Shown here in pieces: positions 34,628 through 43,587 of a stretch of 64,000 nucleotides of DNA. Origin of the DNA: Streptomyces sp. TBY4. GTDB taxonomy: Bacteria; Actinomycetota; Actinomycetes; Streptomycetales; Streptomycetaceae. The translations under genes were made by a program, and so were the position numbers. The notes under the pieces are model-generated. The model had not been told where the DNA came from, did not search any database, and worked only from the letters and a program-made list of their open reading frames with translations. The DNA lies in assembly GCF_024213195.1 (NCBI RefSeq), contig NZ_JANAVF010000003.1, forward strand, positions 23,420-87,419, given 5' to 3'. The number at the start of each line of letters is the position of its first letter. Position 1 is the stretch's first letter.

Positions 34628-36877
34628 CTATTCGTTCGTATATTCCTCTACAACGGTGGCTCCGAGCTCGCGCACGATCAGGTCGTGTCCGCTGAGCGCG
34701 GTGTCGACGAGGTCGGGGTCGTCGGCCTCCGCGATGTCATCCTCGGGGGCGACCGGCGGGGGTGCCTGGTGGGTGGGCGGCTGGTGCTGCTGCGGGGGCT
34801 GCTGGGGCTGGTACGACTGCTGCGGCGCCTGGGACTGCTGCGGCTGCTGCTGGTACGCCTGCTGGGGCTGCTGCGACGGCTGGGACTGCTGTTGCTGCTG
34901 CGGCTGCTGGTAGGTCTGCTGGGCCGGCGGCTGGTTGTAGGCGGGCGCGGGCGGAGCTCCGTAGGAGGACGCGGACACGGGGGCCATGGGCTGGGCTCCC
35001 CCGCCGACCACGGCCTCGATCTTCCAGGTGACCTGGAACTGCTCGGTGAGCGCCGCCTTGAGGACGTCCTCGCTGCCGCTGCTCGCGAAGTTGTCGCGGG
35101 CTCCGGCGTTGGGGAAGCCGAGCTGCAGCGTGGTGCCGTCGAAGCCGGCGACCTGGGCGTTCTGGCTGAGCAGGATCCAGGTGAAGCGGCGGCGGTTCTT
35201 GACGGCGTCCAGCACGGCCGGCCACATCGCCTGGACCTGCCCGGCGCCGGCAGCCATGCCGGGGTCCGGGGCGGCGGGCGGGGCCGCGGGCGCCTGGGCA
35301 GGTGCCGCGGGGGCGGCTGCGGGAGCCGCCGGGGCGCCGGGCGTGGCCGCGCCGGGCCAGGCTCCGGGGGCTCCGCCGCCGGGCTGCGCAGCACCGGGCC
35401 AGGCACCGGCGGCCGGAGCCGCGGCCGGGACCGGGGCCGCGGGGGCTCCGGGGGTGGCCGCGCCGGGCCAGGCTCCGGGCGCGGGGGCTGCGGCCGCAGG
35501 AGCGGCGGCCGGGGCCACCGGCTGGGGCGGAGCCACGGGGGCCGGGGCGGGGGCCTGGTGCACCGGTGCCGGGACCTGCTGCGCGGGAGCCTGCTGCGCC
35601 GGCGCCGGCTGCGCGGGGGCCCGTACCGCCGCGGGGGCCATGGCGTGGGCCTCCGGCCCGGGTACGTAGCCCATGGCGGGGGCGGCCGGGGCGAAGGCGG
35701 CGGCAGCGGCGGAGGCCGCGCCGCCGCGCTCCAGCCGGTCGAGCCGCGCCTGCACGGAACGCTCGTCGTCGAAGGCGGCGGGCAGCAGCACGCGGGCGCA
35801 GATCAGCTCGAGCTGCAGCCGGGGCGAGGTGGCCCCGCGCATCTCGGTGAGCCCCGTGTTGACCAGGTCGGCGGCCCGGGACAGCTCGGCGGCCCCGAAG
35901 ACGGAGGCCTGGGCCTGCATCCGCTCGACCACGTCGTTCGGGGCGTCGATGAGCCCCTTCTCCCGGGCGTCGGGCACGGCCGCCAGGATCACCAGGTCGC
36001 GCAGCCGCTCCAGCAGGTCGGCGACGAAGCGGCGCGGGTCGTTGCCGCCCTCCACCACCCGGTCCACGATCTCGAAGGCGGCGGCCCCGTCCCCGGCGGC
36101 GAAGGCGTCCACGACGGCGTCGAGGAGGGTCCCGTCGGTGTACCCGAGGAGCGAGGTGGCCATGGCGTACGTCACACCCTGCTCGGCGGCGCCGGCCAGG
36201 AGCTGGTCCATGACGGACATGGAGTCACGGACGGAACCGGCTCCGGCGCGCACGACGAGCGGGAGCACGCCCTCCTCGACGTGGGCGCCCTCACGGCCGC
36301 AGACCTCGCCGAGGTAGTCCCGCAGGGTGCCGGGGGGAACGAGCCGGAAGGGGTAGTGGTGCGTACGGGACCGGATGGTCCCGATGACCTTCTCGGGCTC
36401 GGTCGTGGCGAAGATGAACTTGAGGTGCTCCGGCGGCTCCTCGACCACCTTCAGCAGGGCGTTGAAGCCCGCCGGGGTGACCATGTGCGCCTCGTCGATG
36501 ATGTAGATCTTGTACCGGCTGGAGGCGGGCCCGAAGAAGGCCTTCTCGCGCAGGTCACGGGCGTCGTCCACACCACCGTGCGAGGCGGCGTCGATCTCGA
36601 TGACGTCGATGGAGCCCGGCCCGTTGCGCGCGAGGTCCCGGCAGGACTGGCACTCCCCGCAGGGCGTGGGAGTGGGACCCTGCTCACAGTTGAGGCAGCG
36701 GGCGAGGATGCGCGCGCTGGTGGTCTTGCCGCAGCCGCGCGGCCCGCTGAACAGGTACGCGTGATTGACCCGGTTGTTGCGCAGGGCCTGCATCAGCGGG
36801 TCAGTGACATGCTCCTGCCCGATGACCTCGGCGAACGACTCGGGGCGGTAGCGGCGGTACAGCGCAAGGGACGACAC
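34628..36877 (-). CDS. dnaX: DNA polymerase III subunit gamma/tau
   Basis: A 749-aa clamp-loader ATPase. The AAA+ module holds Walker A GPRGCGKTT (45-53), a four-cysteine zinc module (CLNC...CGEC..C), the Walker B region IYIIDEAHMV and the sensor motif TTEPEKV. Domain III ends near residue 370. A Pro/Ala linker with GAWPGAA repeats follows, then a tau-type C-terminal domain and a Gln-rich segment (about 655-715) before an acidic end. The GTG at 36877 gives the conserved start SSLALYRRYRPESF. A TAACCT box 7 nt before it suggests a leaderless message. No obvious slippery A-tract for a shorter gamma form is visible. Confidence 0.95.
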   Translation of the reverse strand: MSSLALYRRYRPESFAEVIGQEHVTDPLMQALRNNRVNHAYLFSGPRGCGKTTSARILARCLNCEQGPTPTPCGECQSCRDLARNGPGSIDVIEIDAASHGGVDDARDLREKAFFGPASSRYKIYIIDEAHMVTPAGFNALLKVVEEPPEHLKFIFATTEPEKVIGTIRSRTHHYPFRLVPPGTLRDYLGEVCGREGAHVEEGVLPLVVRAGAGSVRDSMSVMDQLLAGAAEQGVTYAMATSLLGYTDGTLLDAVVDAFAAGDGAAAFEIVDRVVEGGNDPRRFVADLLERLRDLVILAAVPDAREKGLIDAPNDVVERMQAQASVFGAAELSRAADLVNTGLTEMRGATSPRLQLELICARVLLPAAFDDERSVQARLDRLERGGAASAAAAAFAPAAPAMGYVPGPEAHAMAPAAVRAPAQPAPAQQAPAQQVPAPVHQAPAPAPVAPPQPVAPAAAPAAAAPAPGAWPGAATPGAPAAPVPAAAPAAGAWPGAAQPGGGAPGAWPGAATPGAPAAPAAAPAAPAQAPAAPPAAPDPGMAAGAGQVQAMWPAVLDAVKNRRRFTWILLSQNAQVAGFDGTTLQLGFPNAGARDNFASSGSEDVLKAALTEQFQVTWKIEAVVGGGAQPMAPVSASSYGAPPAPAYNQPPAQQTYQQPQQQQQSQPSQQPQQAYQQQPQQSQAPQQSYQPQQPPQQHQPPTHQAPPPVAPEDDIAEADDPDLVDTALSGHDLIVRELGATVVEEYTNE

Positions 36878-36951
36878 GTCTACGAGGTTATCCGGGCCCA
36901 CCGACAACGGCGGCCCCGTGCTGCCCGCGAGCCCGCCCCGGAACGCAAAGC

Positions 36952-37037
36952 GCCCCCCACGCACCCGCCAGAGCCCACTTACCCTTGCTGCCTTCCGGCC
37001 CTGGGGGAGTTGGGTGAGATAGCGCCACGTGAGGGGC
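36952..37037 (-). ncRNA. ffs: Bacterial small signal recognition particle RNA (4.5S)
   Basis: On the minus strand the sequence carries the SRP Alu-less helix 8: the CAGGGCCGGAAGGCAGCAAGGG core contains the GGAA tetraloop and the symmetric and asymmetric loops bound by Ffh. The ends pair as GCCCCTCACG with CGTGGGGGGC, closing a single long hairpin. This RNA works with Ffh and FtsY in membrane targeting. It lies 75 nt upstream of dnaX on the same strand, a common position in Actinobacteria. The exact ends are estimated from the pairing and may extend a few bases to about 37044. Confidence 0.9.
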
Positions 37038-37111
37038 TGGCCCCACCCTAGCGGATGGAGGGCCCCGGAATCGAGCCGGACCCCGGCGGGAGCTCCCCGC
37101 GACGATCACGT

Positions 37112-37141
37112 TCGCGAGCACCCCTCAACGTCTTGTATTGT
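37112..37141 (+). promoter_or_regulatory. tRNA-Ser(GGA) promoter placed right at the tRNA
   Basis: TCGCGA (37112-37117), an 18-nt spacer and TATTGT (37136-37141). The -10 box ends 7 nt before the mature 5' base of the tRNA (37149), so transcription should start at or within a base or two of it. Confidence 0.42.
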
Positions 37142-37148
37142 TTGCCGC

Positions 37149-37233
37149 GGAGGATTCGCCTAGTGGCCTAGGGCGCACGCTTGGAAAGCGTGTTGGGGGC
37201 AACCCCTCACGAGTTCGAATCTCGTATCCTCCG
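37149..37233 (+). tRNA. tRNA-Ser (anticodon GGA)
   Basis: An 85-nt class II tRNA with acceptor GGAGGAT/ATCCTCC, anticodon stem CACGC/GCGTG with loop TTGGAAA (GGA), a long variable arm and T-loop TTCGAAT. No CCA is encoded. Confidence 0.96.
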
Positions 37234-37260
37234 CCATTGCTCTCACCGGGCAATATGTCG

Positions 37261-37292
37261 AAGAGCCCCGCTGCTTGCAGCGGGGCTCTTCG
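37261..37292 (+). terminator. Terminator of tRNA-Ser(GGA)
   Basis: A perfect 15-bp stem, GAAGAGCCCCGCTGC (37261-37275) with its complement (37278-37292), and a TT loop. It lies 27 nt after the tRNA. Confidence 0.85.
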
Positions 37293-37346
37293 CGTTGTGC
37301 GCGAAGAGCCCGGGAAGCGGCGGGGGTGCGGCGCTAGCTTGTGGGC

Positions 37347-38240
37347 ATGGACACGGCACAGGAGTTCGAGGCCCACCGATCGCGGATGTTCTCGCTGGCG
37401 TACCGGATGCTCGGGTCGGCGGCCGAGGCCGAGGACGCGGTGCAGGACGCGTACCTGCGCTGGCACGGGGCCGATCACGACCAGGTGGAGGCGCCGGGGG
37501 CGTGGCTGGCCAAGGTGGTCACCAACCTGTGCCTGAACCGGCTCACCTCCGCGCGGGTCAAGCGCGAGGAGTACTTCGGGCCCTGGATCCCCGAGCCGGT
37601 GGAGACCGCCGCCGGGATGCTGGGGCCGATGGAGACGGCGGAGCAGCGGGACTCGGTGTCCTTCGCCGTGCTGACGATGATGGAGCAGCTGTCGCCGCCC
37701 GAGCGGGCCGCGGTGGTGCTGCGCGATGCCTTCGACTACAGCCACCGGGACATCGCGGGCGTCCTGGACTGCTCGGAGGCGAACGCGCGCCAGCTCTACC
37801 GCCGGGCCAAACAGCACCTGGCCGACGGCCGGCCGCGGTTCACCACCTCGCGGGAGCAGGACGACGAGCTCCTGTCCCGGTTCCTGGCCGCCGCGTCGGA
37901 GGGCGCACTGGCCCAGCTGGAGCAGCTGCTCTCCGACCAGGTGGTCGTCTGGTCGGACGGCGGCGGCAAGGCGAGCGCGGCGAGCCGGCCGGTGTCCGGG
38001 CGGGACAACGCGGCCCGTTTCCTGGCCGGCCTCTTCTCCCGGTGGGTCAACGGCGCGCGGATCTCCTTCACCGAGGCGAACGGCGTTCCCGCGGTGGTCA
38101 GCTGGGCGGACGGCGAGCTGACCGCGTTCGGGGCGCTGGAAATCGGCGAGGGCGGGATCACCGGCATCCGGCTCGTCCTGAACCCGGACAAGCTCGCCTT
38201 CCTCGCGACCCAGCTCCGGGAGCCTTCGCAGGACGCGTGA
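37347..38240 (+). CDS. ECF41-type RNA polymerase sigma factor (SigJ-like)
   Basis: A 297-aa extracytoplasmic-function sigma factor. Sigma-2 (MFSLAYRMLGSAAEAEDAVQDAYLRW) and sigma-4 (LSPPERAAVVLRDAFDYSHRDIAGVL) domains are joined by a linker with the ECF41 signature WIPEP at 80-84. The C-terminal 120 residues form a SnoaL/NTF2-like domain that in this group regulates the sigma factor in place of an anti-sigma protein. ATG at 37347 is chosen; a GTG 6 nt earlier is in frame. A TAGCTT box 6 nt upstream suggests a leaderless message. The usual COE-family (carboxymuconolactone decarboxylase or oxidoreductase) partner gene is not adjacent. Confidence 0.92.
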   Translation: MDTAQEFEAHRSRMFSLAYRMLGSAAEAEDAVQDAYLRWHGADHDQVEAPGAWLAKVVTNLCLNRLTSARVKREEYFGPWIPEPVETAAGMLGPMETAEQRDSVSFAVLTMMEQLSPPERAAVVLRDAFDYSHRDIAGVLDCSEANARQLYRRAKQHLADGRPRFTTSREQDDELLSRFLAAASEGALAQLEQLLSDQVVVWSDGGGKASAASRPVSGRDNAARFLAGLFSRWVNGARISFTEANGVPAVVSWADGELTAFGALEIGEGGITGIRLVLNPDKLAFLATQLREPSQDA

Positions 38241-38341
38241 GCGAGGGCTGCCGACGCTGGACGTGCGGGGGGAGATACCCGCACATACCGTTTCACGGGA
38301 CGGAGGCGGGCCGGAAGCGGGCCGGAGGCGGGTGAGCGCGG

Positions 38342-40051
38342 GTGGCGTGGATGGACTGGCTCCGGGCGGAGGTCTTCCAGCCCTACCCCGAGCTGCTGAT
38401 CTTCCTGACCATCGCCGCCGGCTTCCTGCTCGGCCGCGTCCGGTACAAGTCCATCGCGCTGGGCGCGGTCACCGGATGCCTCGTCGCCGGCCTGGTCATC
38501 GGCTCCCAGGCGAAGGTGGAGATCGACGGTCCGATCAAGTCCGTCTTCTTCCTGATGTTCCTCTTCGCCCTCGGCTACGACGTCGGCCCGCAGTTCTTCC
38601 GCGCCCTGCGCAAGGACGGCCTCCCCCAGGTCGTCCTCGCCCTCATCGTCTGCGTCACCGGACTCGCCGCCGCCTGGGCCTGCGCCACCCTCGCCGGTTA
38701 CGGGACCGGGCTCTCCGCCGGGCTGCTGGGCGGCGGCCTCACCCAGTCCGCCGTCATCGGCGTCGGCTCCGACGCCATCGCCCACCTGCCCGGGGTCAGT
38801 GCGGCCGAGGCCCGGGACCAGTCGCATCTGATCGCCGTCGCCTACGCGGTCACGTACCCCCTCGGTACGGTGCTGCCCGCGCTGCTCCTCGCCGGGATCC
38901 TGCCCCGCCTGCTGCGCCGGGACCTCGCGGAGGAGAGCGCCGTGCTCGCCGCCGACCTGGAGGCCGCCGAGGACGACCCCGACGCCGGGGAGGGCTACTA
39001 CAAGCACGTGCTGCGCGCGTACGCCGTCGACGTGGCCGCCTTCGCCGGGCGGACGATCGGGGACTTCGAGGCGGAGCAGAAGGCCGCCGGGCGGCGGCTC
39101 TACATCACCCGGCTGCGCCGCGCCGGGGAGATCCTGGAGCACGACACGGGCACCCGGATCGAGCTCGGCGACATCCTGGCCGTCAGCGCCGTCCGCGGCG
39201 ACCTCGTGGCGTACGACGCGCGCACCCACATCGGCATGGAGACGGACGACTTCGAGCTCCTCGCCTACCGCACCGAGACCCTGCACGTGGTCATCACCGA
39301 CCGGAACCTCAGCGGCCGCACCATCCGCACCCTGCGGCACGAGGAGTTCATGCCGGGGGTCTTCGTCGACGAGCACTGGCGGGCCGGCGCCGACCTGCGG
39401 GTGCGGCTCGACAGCACCGTCGAGCGGGGCGACACCCTGGTCCTCACGGGGCCGCGCAGCCGGGTGGAGGCGGCCGCGGCGGAGCTGGGCAAGCCGGTGC
39501 CGACCAGCTTCGCGACCGACATGGTGTGGATCGCGCTCGGGCTCTTCCTCGGCGGCTGCCTCGGCATCCCGGCGCTGCACGCGGCCGGCGCGCCGCTGTC
39601 GCTGTCCACCTCCACCGGGGCGCTGCTGATGGGGCTGGTCTTCGGCTGGATCCGGAGCAAGTACCCCACCTACGGGAACCTGCCGTCGGCGGCGCAGTGG
39701 CTGATGGGCACGCTCGGGCTGTGCGTGTTCGTCACGGTCGTCGGCCTCAACGCCGGCCCGAGCTTCGTCCCGGGCCTGCGCGAGGCCGGCTGGCCGCTGC
39801 TGCTCTGGGGCGCGGTCGTGACGACCGTGCCGCTGCTGGCCGGATTCGCCTACGGGCACTTCGTGCAGCGGCTCCCCCTCCCGATCCTGCTCGGCGCCCT
39901 CGCCGGAGCCCAGACCACGACGGCCGCGCTGGGCGCCCTGACGGAACGCGCGCGCAGCCAGATCCCGGCCCTGGGGACGACGGTCCCGTACGCCCTGGGC
40001 AACGTGCTGCTGACGATGTGGGGGTCGGTGATCGTGCTGCTGCGGCGGTGA
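38342..40051 (+). CDS. AspT/YidE-type transporter with TrkA-C domain
   Basis: A 569-aa membrane protein of the aspartate:alanine exchanger family. Two blocks of about five transmembrane helices (residues 15-200 and 400-569) each carry the asp-al exchange motif region (for example FALGYDVGPQFFRAL and GLNAGPSFVPGL). Between them lies a cytoplasmic part with one or two RCK/TrkA-C type domains (residues 230-385). Such carriers exchange amino acids or other carboxylates; the substrate cannot be told from sequence. The GTG at 38342 is used; ATG at 38351 is possible. It is followed 50 bp later by an ATP-grasp gene on the same strand. Confidence 0.85.
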   Translation: MAWMDWLRAEVFQPYPELLIFLTIAAGFLLGRVRYKSIALGAVTGCLVAGLVIGSQAKVEIDGPIKSVFFLMFLFALGYDVGPQFFRALRKDGLPQVVLALIVCVTGLAAAWACATLAGYGTGLSAGLLGGGLTQSAVIGVGSDAIAHLPGVSAAEARDQSHLIAVAYAVTYPLGTVLPALLLAGILPRLLRRDLAEESAVLAADLEAAEDDPDAGEGYYKHVLRAYAVDVAAFAGRTIGDFEAEQKAAGRRLYITRLRRAGEILEHDTGTRIELGDILAVSAVRGDLVAYDARTHIGMETDDFELLAYRTETLHVVITDRNLSGRTIRTLRHEEFMPGVFVDEHWRAGADLRVRLDSTVERGDTLVLTGPRSRVEAAAAELGKPVPTSFATDMVWIALGLFLGGCLGIPALHAAGAPLSLSTSTGALLMGLVFGWIRSKYPTYGNLPSAAQWLMGTLGLCVFVTVVGLNAGPSFVPGLREAGWPLLLWGAVVTTVPLLAGFAYGHFVQRLPLPILLGALAGAQTTTAALGALTERARSQIPALGTTVPYALGNVLLTMWGSVIVLLRR

Positions 40052-40101
40052 GCGGGCCGCCCGGCCTTCCTGTCCGCCCCGTCGGCGATCACCATGGCCC
40101 C

Positions 40102-40863
40102 ATGGACAACGCGGTGTTCCTGGTGCCCGGACGGCGGACCACGACGGCCGGGCTGCTCGCCGGGGCGGCCGCGCGGCGGGGGATGGAGGTGCGGGGGCTC
40201 GATGACGGTGCCGAGGACCTGGCCGGACGCCGTGTGCACTGGCGCGGTGGGCCGGCGGCCGGGGCGCGGGTGGCCCCGGCGCTCGGGATCGGGCTGCTGG
40301 AGCCGCCGGACGACTGGCTGGCCGGGCTGCCGGAGTGGGCCACCGGCCGCGGGATCCGGCTGACCAGCCTGGGCGAGGCCCGGGAATCGCTGCGGGGGCC
40401 CGCCTTCGTGAAGCCGCCGCGGGAGAAGTCCTTCCCGCCCTCCGTGTACGCGGACGGCTCCGCCCTGCCCGAACTCCCGCCCGGCACCCCGGTGCTGGTC
40501 TCCGAGGTGGTCGACTTCGCCGCCGAGTACCGGCTGTTCCTGCTGGACGGGGAGATCGCCGCGGGAAGCCGCTACGCCGTCCACGGCCGGCTGGACCCCG
40601 CCCCGCTGGAGGAGGACCCGCGGGCCGCGGACGTACGGGCCTTCGCGGGCCGGCTGCTCACGGCGGCGGGTGCGGGCCTGCCGACCGCCGTAACCGTCGA
40701 CGTCGGCTTCGCCGGCGGCACCGTGGTGGTCGTGGAGGCCAACATGGCGTGGTTCTCGAACTGCTATGCCGCCGATCCGGAACGCGTGCTCGACGTGGTG
40801 CTCCGCTCGGCCGGCCCCCGGGAGCGGGTCGCGGAGGCCGACCTCCGGTTCGTCCGCGGCTGA
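40102..40863 (+). CDS. ATP-grasp domain protein (R2K/DUF4343-like)
   Basis: A 253-aa protein of the ATP-grasp fold. The segments FVKPPREKSFPPSVY, VLVSEVVDFAAEYRLFLLDG and TVDVGFAGGTVVVVEANMAWFSNCY match the lysine, EYR and metal-binding glutamate/asparagine positions of R2K-clade ATP-grasp proteins. These are predicted to ligate amino-acid or peptide substrates, sometimes in phage-conflict or peptide-tagging roles. No substrate is evident. It has no close operon partner other than the transporter upstream. ATG at 40102 lacks a clear ribosome site. Confidence 0.72.
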   Translation: MDNAVFLVPGRRTTTAGLLAGAAARRGMEVRGLDDGAEDLAGRRVHWRGGPAAGARVAPALGIGLLEPPDDWLAGLPEWATGRGIRLTSLGEARESLRGPAFVKPPREKSFPPSVYADGSALPELPPGTPVLVSEVVDFAAEYRLFLLDGEIAAGSRYAVHGRLDPAPLEEDPRAADVRAFAGRLLTAAGAGLPTAVTVDVGFAGGTVVVVEANMAWFSNCYAADPERVLDVVLRSAGPRERVAEADLRFVRG

Positions 40864-40868
40864 ACGGC

Positions 40869-41705
40869 CTAGCCGTGGGGGATCAGGGCCACCGGGCTGT
40901 GGGCGTGGTGGGCCGCCGCGTGGTCCGTGGGGCCCATGCCGTGGAGGGGGCGGTGGCGGCGGCGGCCCACGACCAGGAGGTCCGCCTCGGCGGACTCGGC
41001 GAGCAGGACCTCCGCCGGGTCGCCGGGGCGGGTCACGCACTCCGCAGGCACCCCCGGGTACGGGGCGCCGGCGGCGGCCACCGCCGCGCGGAGCGGCTCC
41101 GGGTCCGACGGGCCGGCGTGCACCGCGCACAGCGGGAGGCCGTGCCGTGCCGCCCAGGCGTACGCGAAGTCGAGGACCGCGCCGTGGTCGCCCGCCGGGT
41201 CCACCCCGACGACGACCCCGCGTCCGTGCGGCGCGCTGCCGGCGGGCTCCCGTACCAGGACGACCGGGACCCCGGCCCGCCCCGCCACGTGCAGGGCGGT
41301 GGAGCCGAGCAGCGGCACCACGTGGCGTTCCTCGCCGCTCGCGCCGAGCACGATCAGCCCGGCGTGCGACTGGGCGGCCGCCCGCGGGATCTCGTTGCCG
41401 GGTCCGCCCTCGGCGGTGGCCGTCTCGACGGTCAGGCCGGGGTGGGCGGCGCGGAGTTCCTCGGCGAGGGAGGACAGGACGACCCGGGCCGCGGACTCGT
41501 TCGCGCCGAGCACGGGCTGGAACTCCGGGGAGATCGGCTGGATCGTCGGCCAGGCCTGGCCCACGTGGAGCAGCCGGAGCGGAGCCCCGGCCGCCAGGGC
41601 CTCACGGGCGGCCCACCGGGCGGCGGAGAGGCTGCGGGGCGACCCGTCGAACCCGACGAGAACGGGGGCCACGGGGAGCACGGGCGGGGTGGGCGGGACG
41701 GACAT
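40869..41705 (-). CDS. Universal stress protein, two UspA domains
   Basis: A 278-aa tandem Usp protein. Domain one (residues 13-150) starts VLVGFDGSPRSLSAARWA and ends with the ATP-binding loop GASGEERHVVPLLGSTAL; domain two (155-278) starts VVVGVDPAGDH and ends VVGRRRHRPLHGMGPTDHAAAHH, which keeps the G-x-x-G-x9-G pattern loosely. Such proteins are induced by stasis, hypoxia or stress and bind ATP. ATG at 41705 is chosen because GAAGGG lies 9 nt upstream. Convergent with the ATP-grasp gene; only 5 nt separate the stops. Confidence 0.88.
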   Translation of the reverse strand: MSVPPTPPVLPVAPVLVGFDGSPRSLSAARWAAREALAAGAPLRLLHVGQAWPTIQPISPEFQPVLGANESAARVVLSSLAEELRAAHPGLTVETATAEGGPGNEIPRAAAQSHAGLIVLGASGEERHVVPLLGSTALHVAGRAGVPVVLVREPAGSAPHGRGVVVGVDPAGDHGAVLDFAYAWAARHGLPLCAVHAGPSDPEPLRAAVAAAGAPYPGVPAECVTRPGDPAEVLLAESAEADLLVVGRRRHRPLHGMGPTDHAAAHHAHSPVALIPHG

Positions 41706-41755
41706 GGGCGGCACCCTTCCTTCTTGCACGGTCGCTCCTACGACGCTACGCCCTT

Positions 41756-41782
41756 CGCACCTTTTACCCGGTTAAAGGTGCG
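41756..41782 (-). terminator. Hairpin after the PucR-type gene
   Basis: CGCACCTTT (41756-41764) and AAAGGTGCG (41774-41782) are exact complements with a 9-nt loop, located between two minus-strand genes. It probably ends the regulator transcript, though an operator role for the Usp gene is possible. Confidence 0.55.
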
Positions 41783-41852
41783 GATGGGAGGTTTTTCTCC
41801 CCACTGGGCTGCGCGCATGCCATCGAGCCGGCTTTCTGATCGGCCCGGCCTG

Positions 41853-43331
41853 CTAGCAGCGCAGTGCCGCGTACAGGTCCAGCTTGTGGTCGAGGCGCGA
41901 CAGGTCGCGGCCGGTGAGGGCCTCCACGCGCTCGATCCGGTAGTGGACCGTGTTCACGTGCAGGTGCAGCGCCTCCGCGGTGCGCGTCCACGAGCAGTTG
42001 TTCGCGAGGAACACCTCCAGGGTCTCGCGCAGCATCCCGTCCCCGAGCGCGCCCAGCGTCCGCGCCCCGAACACCCCGCGGACCTCCGGCGGGACCCCCG
42101 ACAGCAGTTCCGCCAGGGTGTCCAGCTGCTCGACCCCGCGGACCGCGACCGCCCCGTCCGTCGCCGTCAGCGCGAAGCGCGCCTGGCCGAGTGACGCGCG
42201 TAGCCCCTCGGCCGAGGCCGTCTGCGCGCCGACACCGAGCCGCAGGTCGGTGTCCGGGCCGGCGCACGCCTGGAGCAGCGGCCACACGGTGCGCAGTTGG
42301 TCGGCGAGCCCGGTGGTGGCGGCCTCCGCTTCGGGGGAGGCACCCTCCTCCGGCCCCTCGTACAGCACCGCCCCGCCCGGCCCCGCCGCCCACCGGGCGC
42401 CCTCCAGGTGGCCCAGTGCCTCCGCCAGCGCGTCCCCGTCGGTCGCCGTCAGCACGCGGTACGGGCCCCCCGCGGGCAGTCCGGCCGCCTGGAGCGCGGC
42501 GCCGAGCAGGTCCGGTTCGGCCCCGGCCGCCACCAGGGCGAGCAGCTCCCCTCCGGCGGCCCGGCGCGCGGCCTCCGGGCGGGCCCGGCCGTCGCGGTAC
42601 TGCGCGAAGACCCCGGCGATCTCGTGGAGCACCCGCGGCGGCGCCGCGTCCGGGTCCGGGACGTGCAGCAGCCAGGCGTCGTACGGGGAGCTCTCGGCCT
42701 CGACGCCCAGCGAGACCCCGCCCTTCGCGGCGGAGGCGGCCCGCTGCGCCGGGATCGCGGGCGCGGACGGGGTACGGGCCACCGTGCGGCCGCTGGCGGT
42801 CAGCAGGTAGCAGGGCAGCCGGCCCAGGTGCGCACAGGCCCGGTCCAGCAGCTCCGCCGGTCCGGCCCCGCCCTCCAGGAGCCGGCTGAGCTCGCTGCGC
42901 ACGTTCTCGGGAAGCGCGAAGTGCCGGGTGGGGCGCCGGCTGAGGTCGCCCCACTGGCGCAGGTACACCGCTTCGGTGACGGCCCGGAAGCTGGTCCGGG
43001 CGGGCACGGCCACCAGCGGCACCCGGTGGGCCCGGCAGGCGGCGACGAGTTCCTCGGGCACTCCTCCGTGGGTCTCCTCGCCGGCCAGCAGCGCCCGCGC
43101 CCCGGCGTCGGCGAGGGCGGCGACGAAGCGGTCGGTCCTGGCGGCGGCCGACGCCCCCGGGCGCCACCACACGAGGCCGCTGAGCACGAGCTCTCCGGGG
43201 CCCAGGAACCGGCCCGGCTCCTCCAGGTCGGTGGCGGTCACCCCGCTGACCTCCTGGCCGAGAAGGGACTGCTCGCCCCACAGCAGGGTGAGGCCGAGGT
43301 TGTCGGACTGGAGCAGGTCGAGGACGTGCAT
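41853..43331 (-). CDS. PucR-family transcriptional regulator
   Basis: A 492-aa regulator. The N-terminal PucR domain (MHVLDLLQSDNLGLTLLWGE to about 125) is followed by a GGDEF-related CdaR-like central domain and a C-terminal PucR helix-turn-helix (TLEVFLANNCSWTRTAEALHLHVNTVHYRIERVEAL). This family controls purine catabolism in Bacillus (PucR) and related pathways. ATG at 43331 has AAGGAG 8 nt upstream. It is divergent from the xanthine-dehydrogenase-type genes, so it very likely regulates them. The shared 256-bp region has AT-rich patches suitable for its operators. Confidence 0.9.
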   Translation of the reverse strand: MHVLDLLQSDNLGLTLLWGEQSLLGQEVSGVTATDLEEPGRFLGPGELVLSGLVWWRPGASAAARTDRFVAALADAGARALLAGEETHGGVPEELVAACRAHRVPLVAVPARTSFRAVTEAVYLRQWGDLSRRPTRHFALPENVRSELSRLLEGGAGPAELLDRACAHLGRLPCYLLTASGRTVARTPSAPAIPAQRAASAAKGGVSLGVEAESSPYDAWLLHVPDPDAAPPRVLHEIAGVFAQYRDGRARPEAARRAAGGELLALVAAGAEPDLLGAALQAAGLPAGGPYRVLTATDGDALAEALGHLEGARWAAGPGGAVLYEGPEEGASPEAEAATTGLADQLRTVWPLLQACAGPDTDLRLGVGAQTASAEGLRASLGQARFALTATDGAVAVRGVEQLDTLAELLSGVPPEVRGVFGARTLGALGDGMLRETLEVFLANNCSWTRTAEALHLHVNTVHYRIERVEALTGRDLSRLDHKLDLYAALRC

Positions 43332-43587
43332 GACGGGGACTCCTTGCGGCGGGTGGCAGCCCACAATCGCGAGGCGAATATGAGAGTTGTCATGGTAAAT
43401 GCAAGGGCAACTATCCGAACAGCCTCTTGGATGATTCACCAGAGACACCCTGGCGGCCCTGGTGTTTTTCCGTGTCGGGGACCAGTCGTCCCGACCCCCG
43501 GCCCGTTGTTTCACTGACGAAAGGCCGAAAAGAGCGACACGGCCGACGGCTCGGCCGACGAGACGACGACGGAAAGGATGGCGGGAA

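Noticed and set aside
36878..36951. An extended dnaX N-terminus starting at 36964.
   Set aside because: The added 29 residues are non-conserved and would run towards the SRP RNA gene; the conserved N-terminus begins at the GTG at 36877.
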